A stretch of DNA of 64,000 bases from Bin52 sp965213935 (GTDB taxonomy: Bacteria; Pseudomonadota; Alphaproteobacteria; Thalassobaculales; Thalassobaculaceae). The stretch is from positions 1,860,001-1,924,000 of the forward strand of contig CBDCAO010000012.1 in assembly GCA_965213935.1 (NCBI GenBank), in the 5' to 3' direction. The translations under genes and the position numbers were made by a program. Below the pieces are notes generated by a model. That model was not told the DNA's origin and did no database searches. It saw only the letters and a list, made by a program, of their open reading frames with translations. Shown in pieces: positions 1-9,235 of this stretch (positions are counted from its first letter, which is position 1; the number at the start of each line of letters is the position of its first letter).

Positions 1-579
1 CCAGTCGGCGCCGGACATGTACCGGCAGGGCGCAGCGGGATCATCCGCCACCTCGACATGGTCCGCATTCGCGTTCCGGGCCCGGTAGACGTCCCGGACC
101 AGGCGGGCTACGGGACCCACCGGCCGGGTGCAGGCCGCATCCTCCCATCCGGCAATCCCGCGGGACGCCACGACGGTCGCGCACAGTCCGTGCTCCCGAC
201 GCCATGCATCGAGACGCGCCGCCCCGAATTCCCGGCAGGCCCGGTACCCGCGTCCGGTCTCGTCGCAGGACCAGCTGTAGAGCAGCATCTCGACGCCGAA
301 ACGATGCGCCGCCGACAACACGGTGTGCTGGGCCCGCAGGAGGCGGTCCATTCCACTTGCCGGCCCTGCGCCGTCGACCATGCTCCGGGGCATGGCATCG
401 ATCACGCTGACGGGCCGGAACGTGGTGAAGAGTTCGTCAAGTGCCGCAACGTCCGCCGGCCCCTCCACGTCAGCGTCGGTCCGAACCCGTGTTCCGGCAG
501 ATGTCAGGACTCGCGCCAGACTGCGACCGGCGAGGCCGTCGTGACCGGCAAGGAAAGCGCGGGTCAGCACACGACCCAC
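1..579 (-). CDS. GDP-L-fucose synthase-like NAD-dependent epimerase/reductase (partial, runs off left edge)
   Basis: The minus-strand reading frame is open to the window edge, so the C-terminus is missing. The translation follows the GDP-fucose synthase / extended SDR layout: a glycine-rich GHDGLAG nucleotide loop near residue 12, a helix ending AAHRFGVEMLLYSWSC where the family has AHRAGVKKLLFLGSSC, then a YRACREFGAARLDAWRREHG segment where the family has YxxxK. The start is placed at a GTG (579) just before VGRVLTRAFLAGHDG; an in-frame ATG at 699 would add an Arg-rich, low-quality stretch. The active-site lysine position reads Arg (YRACR), unusual for a working extended SDR. A role in sugar-nucleotide synthesis is family knowledge; whether this copy is active is uncertain. 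Confidence 0.6.
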   Translation of the reverse strand, partial: MGRVLTRAFLAGHDGLAGRSLARVLTSAGTRVRTDADVEGPADVAALDELFTTFRPVSVIDAMPRSMVDGAGPASGMDRLLRAQHTVLSAAHRFGVEMLLYSWSCDETGRGYRACREFGAARLDAWRREHGLCATVVASRGIAGWEDAACTRPVGPVARLVRDVYRARNANADHVEVADDPAAPCRYMSGADW

Positions 580-869
580 CGGACCTTCGCCCGTCCTTCG
601 GGTCCGGTTGCGGCCTCCCCCTCGCCGACTTCCAGGAACACTCGGAGCAGCAGGTTGGGCACTCTCGCTCCCGGCACATGTCGCTTCCGTTCCGATCATA
701 GGTGGCCGGCAGCGGTTTGGGCAACGCCACCGCCCGGCCGGGCGATCTCTGGGCCATGTGGCCTCCCCGGGTCCCGCCGGATAGACTTGTGCCAGGTGGC
801 GGGCACCGGACCGCGGCAGGATGATCCCGGCCCGGTCCCGCTCTCGCCGGTCCGGGACGCAAACACGAG

Positions 870-1526
870 ATGGCAATGTCGCATGTCATGCAGCTGTTCG
901 AGGACATCCTGCCAGGTGGCGAGGAGGTCCGGTTCAGCGAATCGGAAGCACGGGCAATCTACGTTGCCGCCGGCAGCGTGCTGGTGGAAGGGGCGGGCGT
1001 TGCCGCGGACACTGGCGTCGTGCTCGCGGGAACGGCACTGGTCCGGGCTGATGCCGGGGGCGCCACGCTGTGGCGGTGGGATGTTGCGCCATCGGGCACG
1101 GCCCCGGGCGCGTACCGGCACCGCTCGGCGCTTCGCTGTTCCGGCCCGGTGGAGCCGGCAACAATTGCCGACGACCTTCTGCTTCGCCTCGACAGTGTCG
1201 CGTTCCCTCCCGGCGGATGCGCTTTCCTGCACACCCACCAGGGTCCCGGGATCCGGTGTCTGAAGGAAGGCGATATCCGGATCGACACCGCCGGACACTC
1301 CACCAGCTACTGCCCCGGCGGTGCCTGGTTCGAGGAAGGGCCCGAACCGGTGTTCGCCCAGGCATCTGCCTGCGTGCCCAGCCGGTTCATCCGCTCCATG
1401 GTGCTGCCGCGCAGCCTGCTCGGCGAATCATCGATCCGGTACGTGAACGAAAAGGACCGCGACAGGCCGAAGTCCCAGAGCTACCGGGTGTTCGCGGAGT
1501 CACCGGTCCGGCTGGGCCCGGCATAG
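870..1526 (+). CDS. cupin-domain protein
   Basis: This is a 218-residue protein without a signal peptide. A cupin motif is visible at residues 121-133 (HTHQGPGIRCLKE), which supplies the two histidines and one glutamate typical of a metal-binding double-stranded beta-helix. The N-terminal half resembles a second, weaker cupin barrel, so a bicupin fold is possible. A second ATG six bases downstream (876) is an equally good start. The gene precedes an SDR by 52 bp on the same strand and may be co-expressed with the catabolic run that follows. No substrate can be assigned; the name rests on fold motifs only. Confidence 0.7.
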   Translation: MAMSHVMQLFEDILPGGEEVRFSESEARAIYVAAGSVLVEGAGVAADTGVVLAGTALVRADAGGATLWRWDVAPSGTAPGAYRHRSALRCSGPVEPATIADDLLLRLDSVAFPPGGCAFLHTHQGPGIRCLKEGDIRIDTAGHSTSYCPGGAWFEEGPEPVFAQASACVPSRFIRSMVLPRSLLGESSIRYVNEKDRDRPKSQSYRVFAESPVRLGPA

Positions 1527-1578
1527 AAGGCCGCACGGCCGGCACGAAGACTGACAACGGCAAGAAGGGGAACCGGCG

Positions 1579-2328
1579 ATGCAGTGCGAAGGACGGGTCG
1601 CGGTGGTGACCGGCGGGTCGATGGGCATCGGCCACGCCCTGGCGAAGGGACTGCTCGGCGAAGGCGCCACGGTGGTGATCGCCGACCGCGAGGGTGCGAT
1701 CGAGGCCGCCGCGGCACTTGATAGCAACCGTGCCATCGGTATTGCCTGCGATGTCTCGAGCCGGCACGAGACGGAGGCGATGGCCGAAGCCGCTGTCGAT
1801 GCGTTTGGCCGCATCGATGTTCTGGTCAACAACGCCGGCATCTATTCGTCGCTGCAGCTGACTGCCTTCGAGGATCTGACTGCCGAGGACTGGAGACGCG
1901 TGCTTGACGTCAACGTCGTCGGCCAGGCGATGGCAACCCGCGCGGTGGTCCCGGTCATGCGGCGACAGGGAGGTGGCTCCGTCATCAACATCTCGTCCGG
2001 AACCCCGTTCAAGGGTGTCCCCTTCATGCTGCACTACGTGGCGAGCAAGGGTGCGGTGAACGCGATGACGAAGGCGCTGGCAAAGGAGCTGGGTGCCGCC
2101 GGCATCCGGGTCAACGCGGTGGCGCCCGGCTTCACCCTGTCGGACGGCGTTCGCGCAAATGCGCACCAGCTCGAATCCCTGCAGGAGATCTCGCGCCAGG
2201 CACGGGTACTGCAGCGCGACCAGGTGCCGGACGACATCGTGGGCGCCGTGGCGTTCTTCGCGTCGGCCAGCGCCGACTTCATCACCGGCCAGACACTGGT
2301 GGTCGACGGCGGCGCGTATTTCCACTGA
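1579..2328 (+). CDS. short-chain dehydrogenase/reductase (SDR)
   Basis: A classical SDR of 249 residues. It has the cofactor motif TGGSMGIG at residues 11-18, NNAG at 84-87, catalytic Ser near 140 and YVASK at 153-157, with Asn near 112 completing the tetrad. An acidic residue follows strand 2 (ADREG), which favours NAD over NADP. A purine-rich stretch (AAGAAGGGGAA) lies just upstream of the ATG. It probably oxidises a secondary alcohol or reduces a ketone; the hydratase-like enzyme and 2-hydroxyacid dehydrogenase nearby suggest small organic-acid degradation, but the substrate is not visible. Confidence 0.9.
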   Translation: MQCEGRVAVVTGGSMGIGHALAKGLLGEGATVVIADREGAIEAAAALDSNRAIGIACDVSSRHETEAMAEAAVDAFGRIDVLVNNAGIYSSLQLTAFEDLTAEDWRRVLDVNVVGQAMATRAVVPVMRRQGGGSVINISSGTPFKGVPFMLHYVASKGAVNAMTKALAKELGAAGIRVNAVAPGFTLSDGVRANAHQLESLQEISRQARVLQRDQVPDDIVGAVAFFASASADFITGQTLVVDGGAYFH

Positions 2329-2446
2329 TCGGGCTCACCGTCGCACGCCTTGGACGGGCGGCGGCCACGGGGCTGTGCCGACGGGGATTGTCAAGCAACC
2401 CGCTGGTAGCAGACACTTTGACGTACCAACCGCAGGAGGAGCCCGC

Positions 2447-3238
2447 ATGTCAGGTCCTGCGCGCATCAGCGCCATCGCCCGCCATCTGCTCGACGCCCAC
2501 GCGGCACGCTCGAGGTTCGCCAACCTCGAGGGCGCACTTGCGCCGCAGTCCGTCGACGAGGCCTACCTGGTTCAGCAGGAGCTGGTCGAACTGTGGCAGG
2601 AACAGGGGGAGGGCGCCGGTGTCGGCTACAAGATCGCACTCACCTCCCAGGCGATCCGCGACCTCGTCGGGGTCTCGGAACCCTGTGCCGGAACCATCCT
2701 CGCCGCCATGGTCCACCACGGGCCGGCCGAGATCCGGCGCGACGGTTTCGTGCGTCTCGGGCTCGAGTTCGAGCTCGCGGTCCGCATGGGCCGCGACGTC
2801 CCGGCGGACCGGGAGCAGGACGCGGACAGCATTCGCGACCATGTCGATGCAGTGATGCCGGCTTTCGAGCTCATTGAGGACAGGGACGCCGACTACTCCA
2901 GGCTCGATGCAAACTCCCTCATCGCCGACAACGCCTGGTGCGGCGGCATCGTGCTCGGCGCCGAGAGCGCCAACTGGCGCGACCTTGACCTGGCAACGGT
3001 TCCGGTCACACTCGATTACAACGGCGGGATCGAGACCGCGGTCACCGGTGCCGCCATGGGTTCACCACTTGCGTCCCTCGCCTTCCTTGCCAACCTGCTC
3101 GCTCGACAGGGCCGTCCGCTCAGGGCCGGCGAACTGGTCATGACCGGATCGACCCTGGCGACGCGATTTGCCTCATCTGGCGACACCGCCCGGTATGCCG
3201 TAGAAGGCATCGGATCGGTTGAACTGCGGGTGACATGA
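2447..3238 (+). CDS. 2-keto-4-pentenoate hydratase / fumarylacetoacetate-hydrolase family enzyme
   Basis: A 263-residue protein of the MhpD/HpcG-type hydratase and decarboxylase fold. The metal-binding acidic cluster appears in RLGLEFELAVRMG, and KIALTSQAIRDL and AGTIL match conserved family blocks. The start is set at 2447 by a strong ribosome-binding site (CAGGAGGA at 2433-2440) and by homologous length, although the frame is open about 350 bp further upstream. Family members hydrate 2-oxopent-4-enoate or decarboxylate 4-oxalocrotonate in aromatic meta-cleavage pathways; no ring-cleavage dioxygenase lies nearby, so another unsaturated 2-oxo acid may be the substrate. Confidence 0.85.
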   Translation: MSGPARISAIARHLLDAHAARSRFANLEGALAPQSVDEAYLVQQELVELWQEQGEGAGVGYKIALTSQAIRDLVGVSEPCAGTILAAMVHHGPAEIRRDGFVRLGLEFELAVRMGRDVPADREQDADSIRDHVDAVMPAFELIEDRDADYSRLDANSLIADNAWCGGIVLGAESANWRDLDLATVPVTLDYNGGIETAVTGAAMGSPLASLAFLANLLARQGRPLRAGELVMTGSTLATRFASSGDTARYAVEGIGSVELRVT

Positions 3239-3265
3239 TCGGCACGACGCAGCAAGGAGAAGCGG

Positions 3266-4081
3266 ATGAAACGGATTCTTCTGCCATTCGGATCTGACTC
3301 GGCTGATGACGCGCCGGTCACGGCGGCTGCGGCGCTCGCGCAACGGCACGGCAGCCGGATCACCGCCATGTTCTGTCCGCGATTGCCCGATCCGGTCATC
3401 GTCGACCCGATGAGCGGAGGTGTGGTTTCCTATGACGGGCTCGATGGCGAACTCGAGACGCACCGTGACACGGCCGTGGCCCGGATTCGCGAACGAATCG
3501 CGGCCTGCGACCCGCCGATGGCCGCCGATACGGTCAACGTCGACATGTCCGCCATCTCGAACTGGCGCCAGGTCGGCGAGGCGGCCCGTGTCCACGACGT
3601 CTCGCTGTACACCCGTTCCAAGGACAACCCGCACTGGCAGACGCTGTTCGAGATGGCGCTGTTCGAAGGCGGGCGGCCGACGATCCTGATCCCGGAACAG
3701 TGGGAACGCCCGTTCGGCGATGTCGTGGGAATCGCCTGGAACCATGCAACCGAAACCGCGCGCGTGGTCGCGCTCGCCATGCCGGTCCTGCGCGCCGCCT
3801 CCCGGGTGGTGGTGATCACTGTCGAAGGCTGGGTCCATGCCGGCCCCGGCGGTGATGCACTTGTCGACTACCTCGCGAGCCACGACATCGAGGTCGAGCT
3901 CAAGGCAGGGGCCGGCGGTGGCAACCCGGGCGCCCGCGCGCTCGAAATCGCCGCCGAGGCCGGTGTCGATTTCCTGGTCAAGGGCGCCTACACCCAGAGC
4001 CGGCTGACCCAGATGATCTTCGGCGGCGCGACCAGGATCATCCTCGATCAGGCGCAGATCCCGGTAATCTTCGCACACTGA
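3266..4081 (+). CDS. universal stress protein (UspA family)
   Basis: A 271-residue UspA-type protein. The C-terminal block DFLVKGAYTQSRLTQMIFGG followed by an ATRIIL segment matches the Usp nucleotide-binding signature with its glycine cluster, and the N-terminus MKRILLPFGSD matches Usp strand 1. The length corresponds to a double Usp unit, with the C-terminal copy better conserved. The start has AAGGAGAAG at a good distance. It sits 27 bp after the hydratase gene and 25 bp before the next SDR, so the three are probably one operon. Its function in stress survival is family knowledge; no specific ligand can be told. Confidence 0.85.
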   Translation: MKRILLPFGSDSADDAPVTAAAALAQRHGSRITAMFCPRLPDPVIVDPMSGGVVSYDGLDGELETHRDTAVARIRERIAACDPPMAADTVNVDMSAISNWRQVGEAARVHDVSLYTRSKDNPHWQTLFEMALFEGGRPTILIPEQWERPFGDVVGIAWNHATETARVVALAMPVLRAASRVVVITVEGWVHAGPGGDALVDYLASHDIEVELKAGAGGGNPGARALEIAAEAGVDFLVKGAYTQSRLTQMIFGGATRIILDQAQIPVIFAH

Positions 4082-4106
4082 GAAAACCGTCACGGAGAAT
4101 GCAGCA

Positions 4107-4871
4107 ATGGGACGACTGAAGGACAAGGTCGCGATGATCACCGGTGCCGGAGGCGGGATCGGCCGGGCAACCGCGATCCGGTTTGCACAGGAGGGTGCCC
4201 GGGTGGCGGCTCTCGACATCGATGCCGGACGCGGACGGGAAACGGCCGAGCAGGCCGGCGCGGCAGCGGCAGACGGAGGCGGCGCTGTCTTCATCGAGAC
4301 CGACGTGACCGACCGGGCGAGTGTCGCGGCCGCCGTGGACCGGATCGTCGGGGACTGGGGGGCGCTGCACGTGCTTCACAACAACGCCGGCGGCTCCACC
4401 CTTGCCGACGGTCCCGTAACCGAGGCGCCGGACGAGGAGTTCTGGCGGGTGATCACGCTCGACCTGTACGGCACCTTCGTGTGCTCGAGCCTCGCGATCC
4501 CGCGGATCGCGGCTTCGGGTGGCGGATCGGTGATCAACATGGCATCCAACGTGGCGCTGATGGCCCTGCCGGGACGCGACTGCTACACCGCGGCCAAGGG
4601 TGGTGTCGCGGCGGTCACGAGGTCCATGGCGGTCGAGTACGCCCCTGACCGGATCCGGGTGAACGCGATCGCACCCTCGGTCACGCTGTCCGACCGGGTG
4701 AAGGGCATGCTCGAGAACTCGTCGGAAATCCAGAAACTGGCCGACCAGCACCTGCTCGGTTTCGGACAGCCGATCCACATGGCCCACGTGGCCGTCTACC
4801 TCGCATCCGACGAGTCGGAGATCACCACCGGGCAGATCATCTCCGTCGACAGCGGTGTCACGATCTATTGA
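4107..4871 (+). CDS. short-chain dehydrogenase/reductase (SDR)
   Basis: A classical SDR of 254 residues with TGAGGGIG at residues 12-19, NNAG at 92-95, Ser near 147 and YTAAK at 160-164. The Asp after strand 2 (LDIDAG) suggests NAD preference. The C-terminus reads GQIISVDSGVTIY, the usual substrate-loop and C-terminal pattern of the FabG-like group. It is the last gene of the tight cluster with the hydratase and Usp genes. It is not a close duplicate of the SDR at 1579, so the two probably act on different intermediates. Confidence 0.9.
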   Translation: MGRLKDKVAMITGAGGGIGRATAIRFAQEGARVAALDIDAGRGRETAEQAGAAAADGGGAVFIETDVTDRASVAAAVDRIVGDWGALHVLHNNAGGSTLADGPVTEAPDEEFWRVITLDLYGTFVCSSLAIPRIAASGGGSVINMASNVALMALPGRDCYTAAKGGVAAVTRSMAVEYAPDRIRVNAIAPSVTLSDRVKGMLENSSEIQKLADQHLLGFGQPIHMAHVAVYLASDESEITTGQIISVDSGVTIY

Positions 4872-4890
4872 GCCGGGCACCGGCCGGCTC
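4870..4890 (+). terminator. possible hairpin at the end of the SDR gene
   Basis: GAGCCGG (4870-4876) pairs with CCGGCTC (4884-4890) over a 7-nt loop, starting at the stop codon of the SDR gene. No T-tract follows, so this is a weak terminator candidate or only an mRNA 3'-end structure. Confidence 0.3.
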
Positions 4891-5025
4891 GCGCACCCGG
4901 ATTGACACGGGAGCGGCGTTGGGGCTGTAGTCCCGGCTCGTTCCGACGGACCGAAGTGTCGTGATCGAGCGCTCCGGCGAGCGCCCGGTACGGGTGCGGT
5001 TCGTGACCGAAGCAACAGCGGGAAC

Positions 5026-6012
5026 ATGGAGAGATTCGGCATGGCCTATCGCGTGATGCTGCAGATGCCCTACACGGCGGGGCTGAGGTCGGTGTTCGAC
5101 GGGCGCGACGACATCGAGGTCGAACGGTTTACCGAGCTGTCCGAGGACAACATCCTGCAGCACATCGGCAACTACGATGCCGCGATCCTTGGCGTGGCTC
5201 CGTTTACCCGGCGGATCATCACGAATGCCGCCCGACTGAAGATCGTCGCCCGACACGGTGTCGGCTATGACGCGGTTGACGTGCCGGCGCTGACCGAGGC
5301 CGGCGTTCCGCTGGCTGTGGTCGGAACCGCGAACTCGATCACCGTCGCCGAACACGCGCTGTTCTTCATGATGGCGCTTGCCAAGCGGGCGCTGCTCTAT
5401 GACCGGGAGGTCCGCACGGGCAACTGGAACGTCCGTTTCGACACCCCGGCCTTCGACCTGGCCGGACGCACCGTGCTGATCCTCGGGTTCGGACGGATCG
5501 GCCGGCGGCTGGTTCCCATGTGCACCGCCATGGGCATGAATGTGCTGGTACACGACCCCTACGTGATCCAGGACGCGATCACGACGGTGGGGGCTACCCC
5601 GGTGCAGGACTGGCGCGCGCAGCTGCCGGAGATCGACTTTCTCTCGGTCAACTGTCCGAAGAACGAGGAGACCGACGGCATGATCGGAACGGCCGAACTG
5701 GCCGCGATGAAGCCAACGGCCTTCGTGGTGAACACGGCGCGCGGCAATATCGTTGACGAAAAGGCGCTCTACGGCGCACTGCGCGACCGGGTCATCGCCG
5801 GGGCCGGCATCGACCCGTTCGTGGTCGAACCGGCGACTGCCGACGAACCGCTGTTCGAACTCGACAACATCATCGTCTCGCCGCATTCGGCAGGGGTCAC
5901 CGAGGAATCGATGTTCCGGATGGGCGCAGCCGCCGCCCGGAACGTGGTCGACTGCTTTGACGGCAGGCTGGATCCAGACAACGTGATCAACGCCGAAGTG
6001 CTGGGTTCGTAA
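5026..6012 (+). CDS. D-isomer-specific 2-hydroxyacid dehydrogenase
   Basis: A 328-residue NAD-dependent dehydrogenase. The Rossmann motif GFGRIG lies at about 154-159, the catalytic Arg in NTARGNIVDE (near 239), Glu in VVEPA (near 268) and His in SPHSAG (near 287), so all family residues are present. The group includes phosphoglycerate-, glyoxylate/hydroxypyruvate- and other 2-oxoacid reductases. The start may be at 5026 or at the in-frame ATG at 5041 (MAYRVMLQ), which fits better with homologues. It follows the SDR/hydratase run with a 154-bp gap and probably handles a 2-hydroxy or 2-oxo acid of the same route. Confidence 0.9.
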   Translation: MERFGMAYRVMLQMPYTAGLRSVFDGRDDIEVERFTELSEDNILQHIGNYDAAILGVAPFTRRIITNAARLKIVARHGVGYDAVDVPALTEAGVPLAVVGTANSITVAEHALFFMMALAKRALLYDREVRTGNWNVRFDTPAFDLAGRTVLILGFGRIGRRLVPMCTAMGMNVLVHDPYVIQDAITTVGATPVQDWRAQLPEIDFLSVNCPKNEETDGMIGTAELAAMKPTAFVVNTARGNIVDEKALYGALRDRVIAGAGIDPFVVEPATADEPLFELDNIIVSPHSAGVTEESMFRMGAAAARNVVDCFDGRLDPDNVINAEVLGS

Positions 6013-6029
6013 CCGGGCCGGGCGCTCGG

Positions 6030-6959
6030 TCAGCGTGCGCGCCTGCCGGTTCTCGCGAGCACGGTCTCGCGATACCCGATGTACAGGCCCGACGCCACGA
6101 TCAGTCCCGCACCGACCCAGGCCCACAGGTCGGGGAAATACCCGAAGACCAGGAACCCCAGGATGGCGGAGAAGATCAGGTGGCCGTAGTTGAAGGGGGC
6201 CACGACTGACGCCGGACCGCAGCCCAGTGCGACGGTGTAAAGGTAGTGGCCGAGACCCGACAGCAGGCCGAGCGAGGCTATCATCGCGATCTCGAGCGCG
6301 GTTGCGGGCGTGTTCCAGGTGCTCCACACCACCAGGCTGAGCGCCAGGGTCCCGATCAGGTTGGTGATGGTGGAGGAGGTTGCGGCATCCTCGCTCGAGG
6401 ACAGCCGGCGCGTGATCAGCGCGTAGAAGGCGCTGGATACGGCCGAGCCCAGCGTGAAGACGATCTGCCATGGCGTCTCGCCGAACCCCGGGCGAATGAT
6501 GACCAGCGCGCCGACAAACCCGATGATGACGGCCGTCCAGCGTCTCGGGCCAACCCTTTCGCCGAGAAACGGCCCCGACAGCGCGGTGATGAACACCGGG
6601 CCCAGCATGGTGATGGCGGCGGCAAGCGCCAGCGGCACCCACTTGATTGCGAGAAAGAAGCACAGCGATGAGTTGATCAGGCAGGCGCCGCGCAGAACCT
6701 GGGCAATGGGCCGGGACGTGCGCAGCAGCAGGAAGTGCGGACCACGAACCGGCGTGAAGACCACGACCATGAAGGCCAGGGCGCCGGCGTAGCGTGCCCA
6801 GACCAGCTGCACCGCCCCGTAGTCCGCCCGCAGGGTCTTCACCTCGGCGTTGAGGATCGAGAACAGCGCGACGGCGCCGATCACCAGCAGGATCGCCAGT
6901 CCGATGCGATCGCGGGGCTGGTTTACGCGGTGCGAACCCTTGTCCTGGCTTCCGGTCAT
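6030..6959 (-). CDS. EamA/DMT-superfamily membrane transporter
   Basis: About 309 residues with ten hydrophobic segments in two EamA repeats, for example LAILLVIGAVALFSIL near the N-terminus and AWVGAGLIVASGLYIGY at the C-terminus. The start is set at the ATG at 6959 (MTGSQDKG); the frame extends upstream but that part is Arg/Pro-rich and unlike the family. Members export amino acids or other metabolites across the inner membrane. It converges with the 2-hydroxyacid dehydrogenase (17-bp gap) and so is not in that operon. The substrate is unknown. Confidence 0.85.
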   Translation of the reverse strand: MTGSQDKGSHRVNQPRDRIGLAILLVIGAVALFSILNAEVKTLRADYGAVQLVWARYAGALAFMVVVFTPVRGPHFLLLRTSRPIAQVLRGACLINSSLCFFLAIKWVPLALAAAITMLGPVFITALSGPFLGERVGPRRWTAVIIGFVGALVIIRPGFGETPWQIVFTLGSAVSSAFYALITRRLSSSEDAATSSTITNLIGTLALSLVVWSTWNTPATALEIAMIASLGLLSGLGHYLYTVALGCGPASVVAPFNYGHLIFSAILGFLVFGYFPDLWAWVGAGLIVASGLYIGYRETVLARTGRRAR

Positions 6960-7179
6960 CGGCGTGTCCGGTTTCCTGGGGCCGGATGGTGGAGTGCCGC
7001 ACCGGAGTGCATGTCCGCTGCGCGGCAGACTGTCCCAGACCGGGTGCGTCCTGTCGACACCGGCGATGGCAGCGGCTGGCAGGCACCCGCACCGGGCACG
7101 GTCCCCGCCTGGCATCGTGTCCTCCCGAACAATCCCGGTTTCGCGGAGAGTACCCTCCGGCCGGTGCCGGCATGCAGGC

Positions 7180-7998
7180 CTATCCCGTCGAACCCGACTT
7201 CGGGGTCGAACCGGACGCCGCCCGTCCGGCCCGCGCGCGGATGATCCGGCAGTACGTGCCGTTCAGCTCGAAGGCAACGCAGCGTCGCCGGTTTCTGAGG
7301 CAGGCATCGAGCGTCGTTCCCGAACCCGCGAAGGGATCGAGCACCAGTCCGCCCTCGGGGCAGCTCGCCCGGACCATTCGCTCGATGATCTCGAGCGGCT
7401 TCTGGGTCGGATGGTCCTCGCGCTCCCGGTGCTGACTGTGCAGGCGCGACACGCTCCACACATCCTTCGGATTGTAGCCCTTCTCGAGCCACCGGCTGCC
7501 CTCGAAGCGGCGCCGCGACCGCGCCTTCCGTGTCACGGCATCATACGGAATCCTGACCGCATCGATGTCGAAGTAATATTCGGAAGTCAGCGCGAACAGA
7601 CCGATGGTGTCGTGCACCGAGGAGAACCTGCGGGTCGATCCCCCCATGCTCGGTACCCGCCGGTCCCAGATGATCTCGTTGATCATGGTCATGTGCTGCT
7701 TTGTGAACGAGAAGATCTCCGGCGCGTGTCTCCAGGTCGTGAACAGGTAGAGACTGCCCGTCGGCTTCAGCTTGGGCAGCGCGCACAGGATCCAGCTGCG
7801 GGTCCAGTGCAGGAACTCGTCCTCGGAGCGCCGGTCAGACCCGTTTCCGTAATCCTTGCCAAGACGGTAGGGCGGATCGGCGACCACGAGATCCACCGAC
7901 CGGTCCGCGACCAGCGCCGCATGAGCCACGAAATCGAGGTTGTGCAGGTCCCACTCCGTTTGCGCGGGCCCACCATCGCATACCGTGCCGTCAGGCAT
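7180..7998 (-). CDS. site-specific DNA methyltransferase (N6-adenine/N4-cytosine type, orphan)
   Basis: About 272 residues. The catalytic motif DPPYRLGKDY begins near residue 41 and the SAM-binding motif DPFAGSGTT lies near 221-229, the order of beta-class methyltransferases, with HPTQKP just ahead of the SAM motif as in YhdJ/CcrM-like enzymes. The start at 7998 (MPDGTVCDGG) is preferred to the in-frame start at 8109, which adds Arg-rich sequence. No restriction endonuclease is adjacent, so a regulatory or epigenetic role is inferred. The recognition sequence cannot be read from the protein. Confidence 0.85.
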   Translation of the reverse strand: MPDGTVCDGGPAQTEWDLHNLDFVAHAALVADRSVDLVVADPPYRLGKDYGNGSDRRSEDEFLHWTRSWILCALPKLKPTGSLYLFTTWRHAPEIFSFTKQHMTMINEIIWDRRVPSMGGSTRRFSSVHDTIGLFALTSEYYFDIDAVRIPYDAVTRKARSRRRFEGSRWLEKGYNPKDVWSVSRLHSQHREREDHPTQKPLEIIERMVRASCPEGGLVLDPFAGSGTTLDACLRNRRRCVAFELNGTYCRIIRARAGRAASGSTPKSGSTG

Positions 7999-8260
7999 CG
8001 TCCTGTCCCGCGTCGTCCCGCCCGTGCCTTGCGAAAGGGCATCATCATTTCTTCGGGCCCGCCGGTTTGCAACGATGGCGGACCCGGGGTCCGTCGGGTG
8101 GCAAGACATCGTGCGGCTCGCCCGTGTTCACGCCCCGCTGCGCGGCGCCCCGGGCAGTCGTGGCCGGACATGCGTCCGCACAGCCGATCGGCACCGCGGT
8201 CAAGTCCGCCGGGGGACGGGCCGCCTTGACAGGCCAGGACACAGGCCGAACACTCGAACC

Positions 8261-9235
8261 ATGCTGGCCGGTATCGGAATACGGCTGTGGATGGCAGCCG
8301 CCGCCGTGGCGCTGGCGGTCCCGTTCGCTGCGCCGGAAGCGTTCGCGCACACGCAAGCGGAACCGAACGCCGGGACTGCCGAGAACGACGGTTGGCTGAC
8401 GCGCGTTCTCGAGCTGGCCGTCGAATTCCAGCGCCGGGCCAATGCAGAGATCGCCGAGCACATGACAGCCCTGGAGCGGGGCGACGACCTCGGCGCGTTC
8501 TTTCTGGGCCTGGCGATCGCGTTTGCCTACGGAAGTATGCACGCCTTCGGTCCGGGGCACGGCAAGTTCGTCATCGTGTCCTATTTTCTCGGCCGCGAAG
8601 CGCGAGTGGTTCGCGGGGTGGTCATGGCGACGCAGATCGCGATCGTCCACGTCATTGCCGCAGTCGTCGTGGTCTGGCTGGCAGACATCGTGCTGCAGGC
8701 GGGGTTCGGAATCGGGCTCTCCGAAGTGCCGGGCCTTCGCGCCGGGAGCTTCCTGATCATCGTGGGTATCGGCGTGTACATGCTGTACTGCGCCGTTCGC
8801 GCCTCCCTTGGCCCGAACACGGGTGACCACGTCCACCATCACCATCACGGCCACGGCCATCACCACCACGGGCATGGCCACCATCACCATCATGACCACG
8901 GCGGCAGGACGGAAGGCGGGTTGCTGGCACTGGCTGCCGGGATGGTGCCCTGTCCCGGCGCGGTCCTCATCATGCTCTATGCAGTGGCCAACGGCATGAT
9001 CGTGCCGGGATTCCTGCTCGTGGCAGCGATGTCGCTCGGGATCGGGCTGAGCATCTGCATCCTGGGAGTGGGGGCCATTCTCGCCAGGCAGACCGCGATG
9101 CGGGTCATGGAGCGGTCCGGCAGTCACCGGGGCATGGGCGCGCTCCGGCACGCGATGAACTATGCTGGAGCGGCGTTCGTCACCCTGGTCGGGCTGGCGT
9201 CGTTCATGGCGATGCTGGAGGTTCCGGCGGGCTGA
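8261..9235 (+). CDS. NicO/RcnA-type nickel-cobalt efflux protein
   Basis: A 324-residue membrane protein with an N-terminal signal-like segment (VALAVPFAAPEAFA). The HAFGPGHGK motif is the hallmark of the NicO/RcnA/UreH-type metal transporters. About six further hydrophobic segments follow, split by a cytosolic loop near residues 185-215 made almost wholly of His and Gly (15 or more His), a metal-sensing or chelating loop. The later MVPCPGAVLIML block matches the second conserved family motif. The start at 8261 begins a hydrophobic leader; upstream in-frame sequence is not family-like. The protein probably pumps Ni, Co or a related metal outward. Confidence 0.87.
   Translation: MLAGIGIRLWMAAAAVALAVPFAAPEAFAHTQAEPNAGTAENDGWLTRVLELAVEFQRRANAEIAEHMTALERGDDLGAFFLGLAIAFAYGSMHAFGPGHGKFVIVSYFLGREARVVRGVVMATQIAIVHVIAAVVVVWLADIVLQAGFGIGLSEVPGLRAGSFLIIVGIGVYMLYCAVRASLGPNTGDHVHHHHHGHGHHHHGHGHHHHHDHGGRTEGGLLALAAGMVPCPGAVLIMLYAVANGMIVPGFLLVAAMSLGIGLSICILGVGAILARQTAMRVMERSGSHRGMGALRHAMNYAGAAFVTLVGLASFMAMLEVPAG

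Noticed and set aside
58..1263. 401-codon plus-strand frame
   Set aside because: It is antisense to the epimerase-like gene and overlaps the cupin gene. Composition is Arg/Pro/Ser-rich with no motif.
4858..7173. 771-codon open frame on the minus strand
   Set aside because: It runs antisense to the well-supported 2-hydroxyacid dehydrogenase and through the EamA gene in another frame. The translation is Arg/Pro/His-rich and matches no family; long antisense frames are common in high-GC DNA.
8835..8905. CATCACCAC-like repeats as a possible tandem repeat or CRISPR-like array
   Set aside because: This is the His-codon run of the metal-efflux protein loop; no spacers or regular repeat units.
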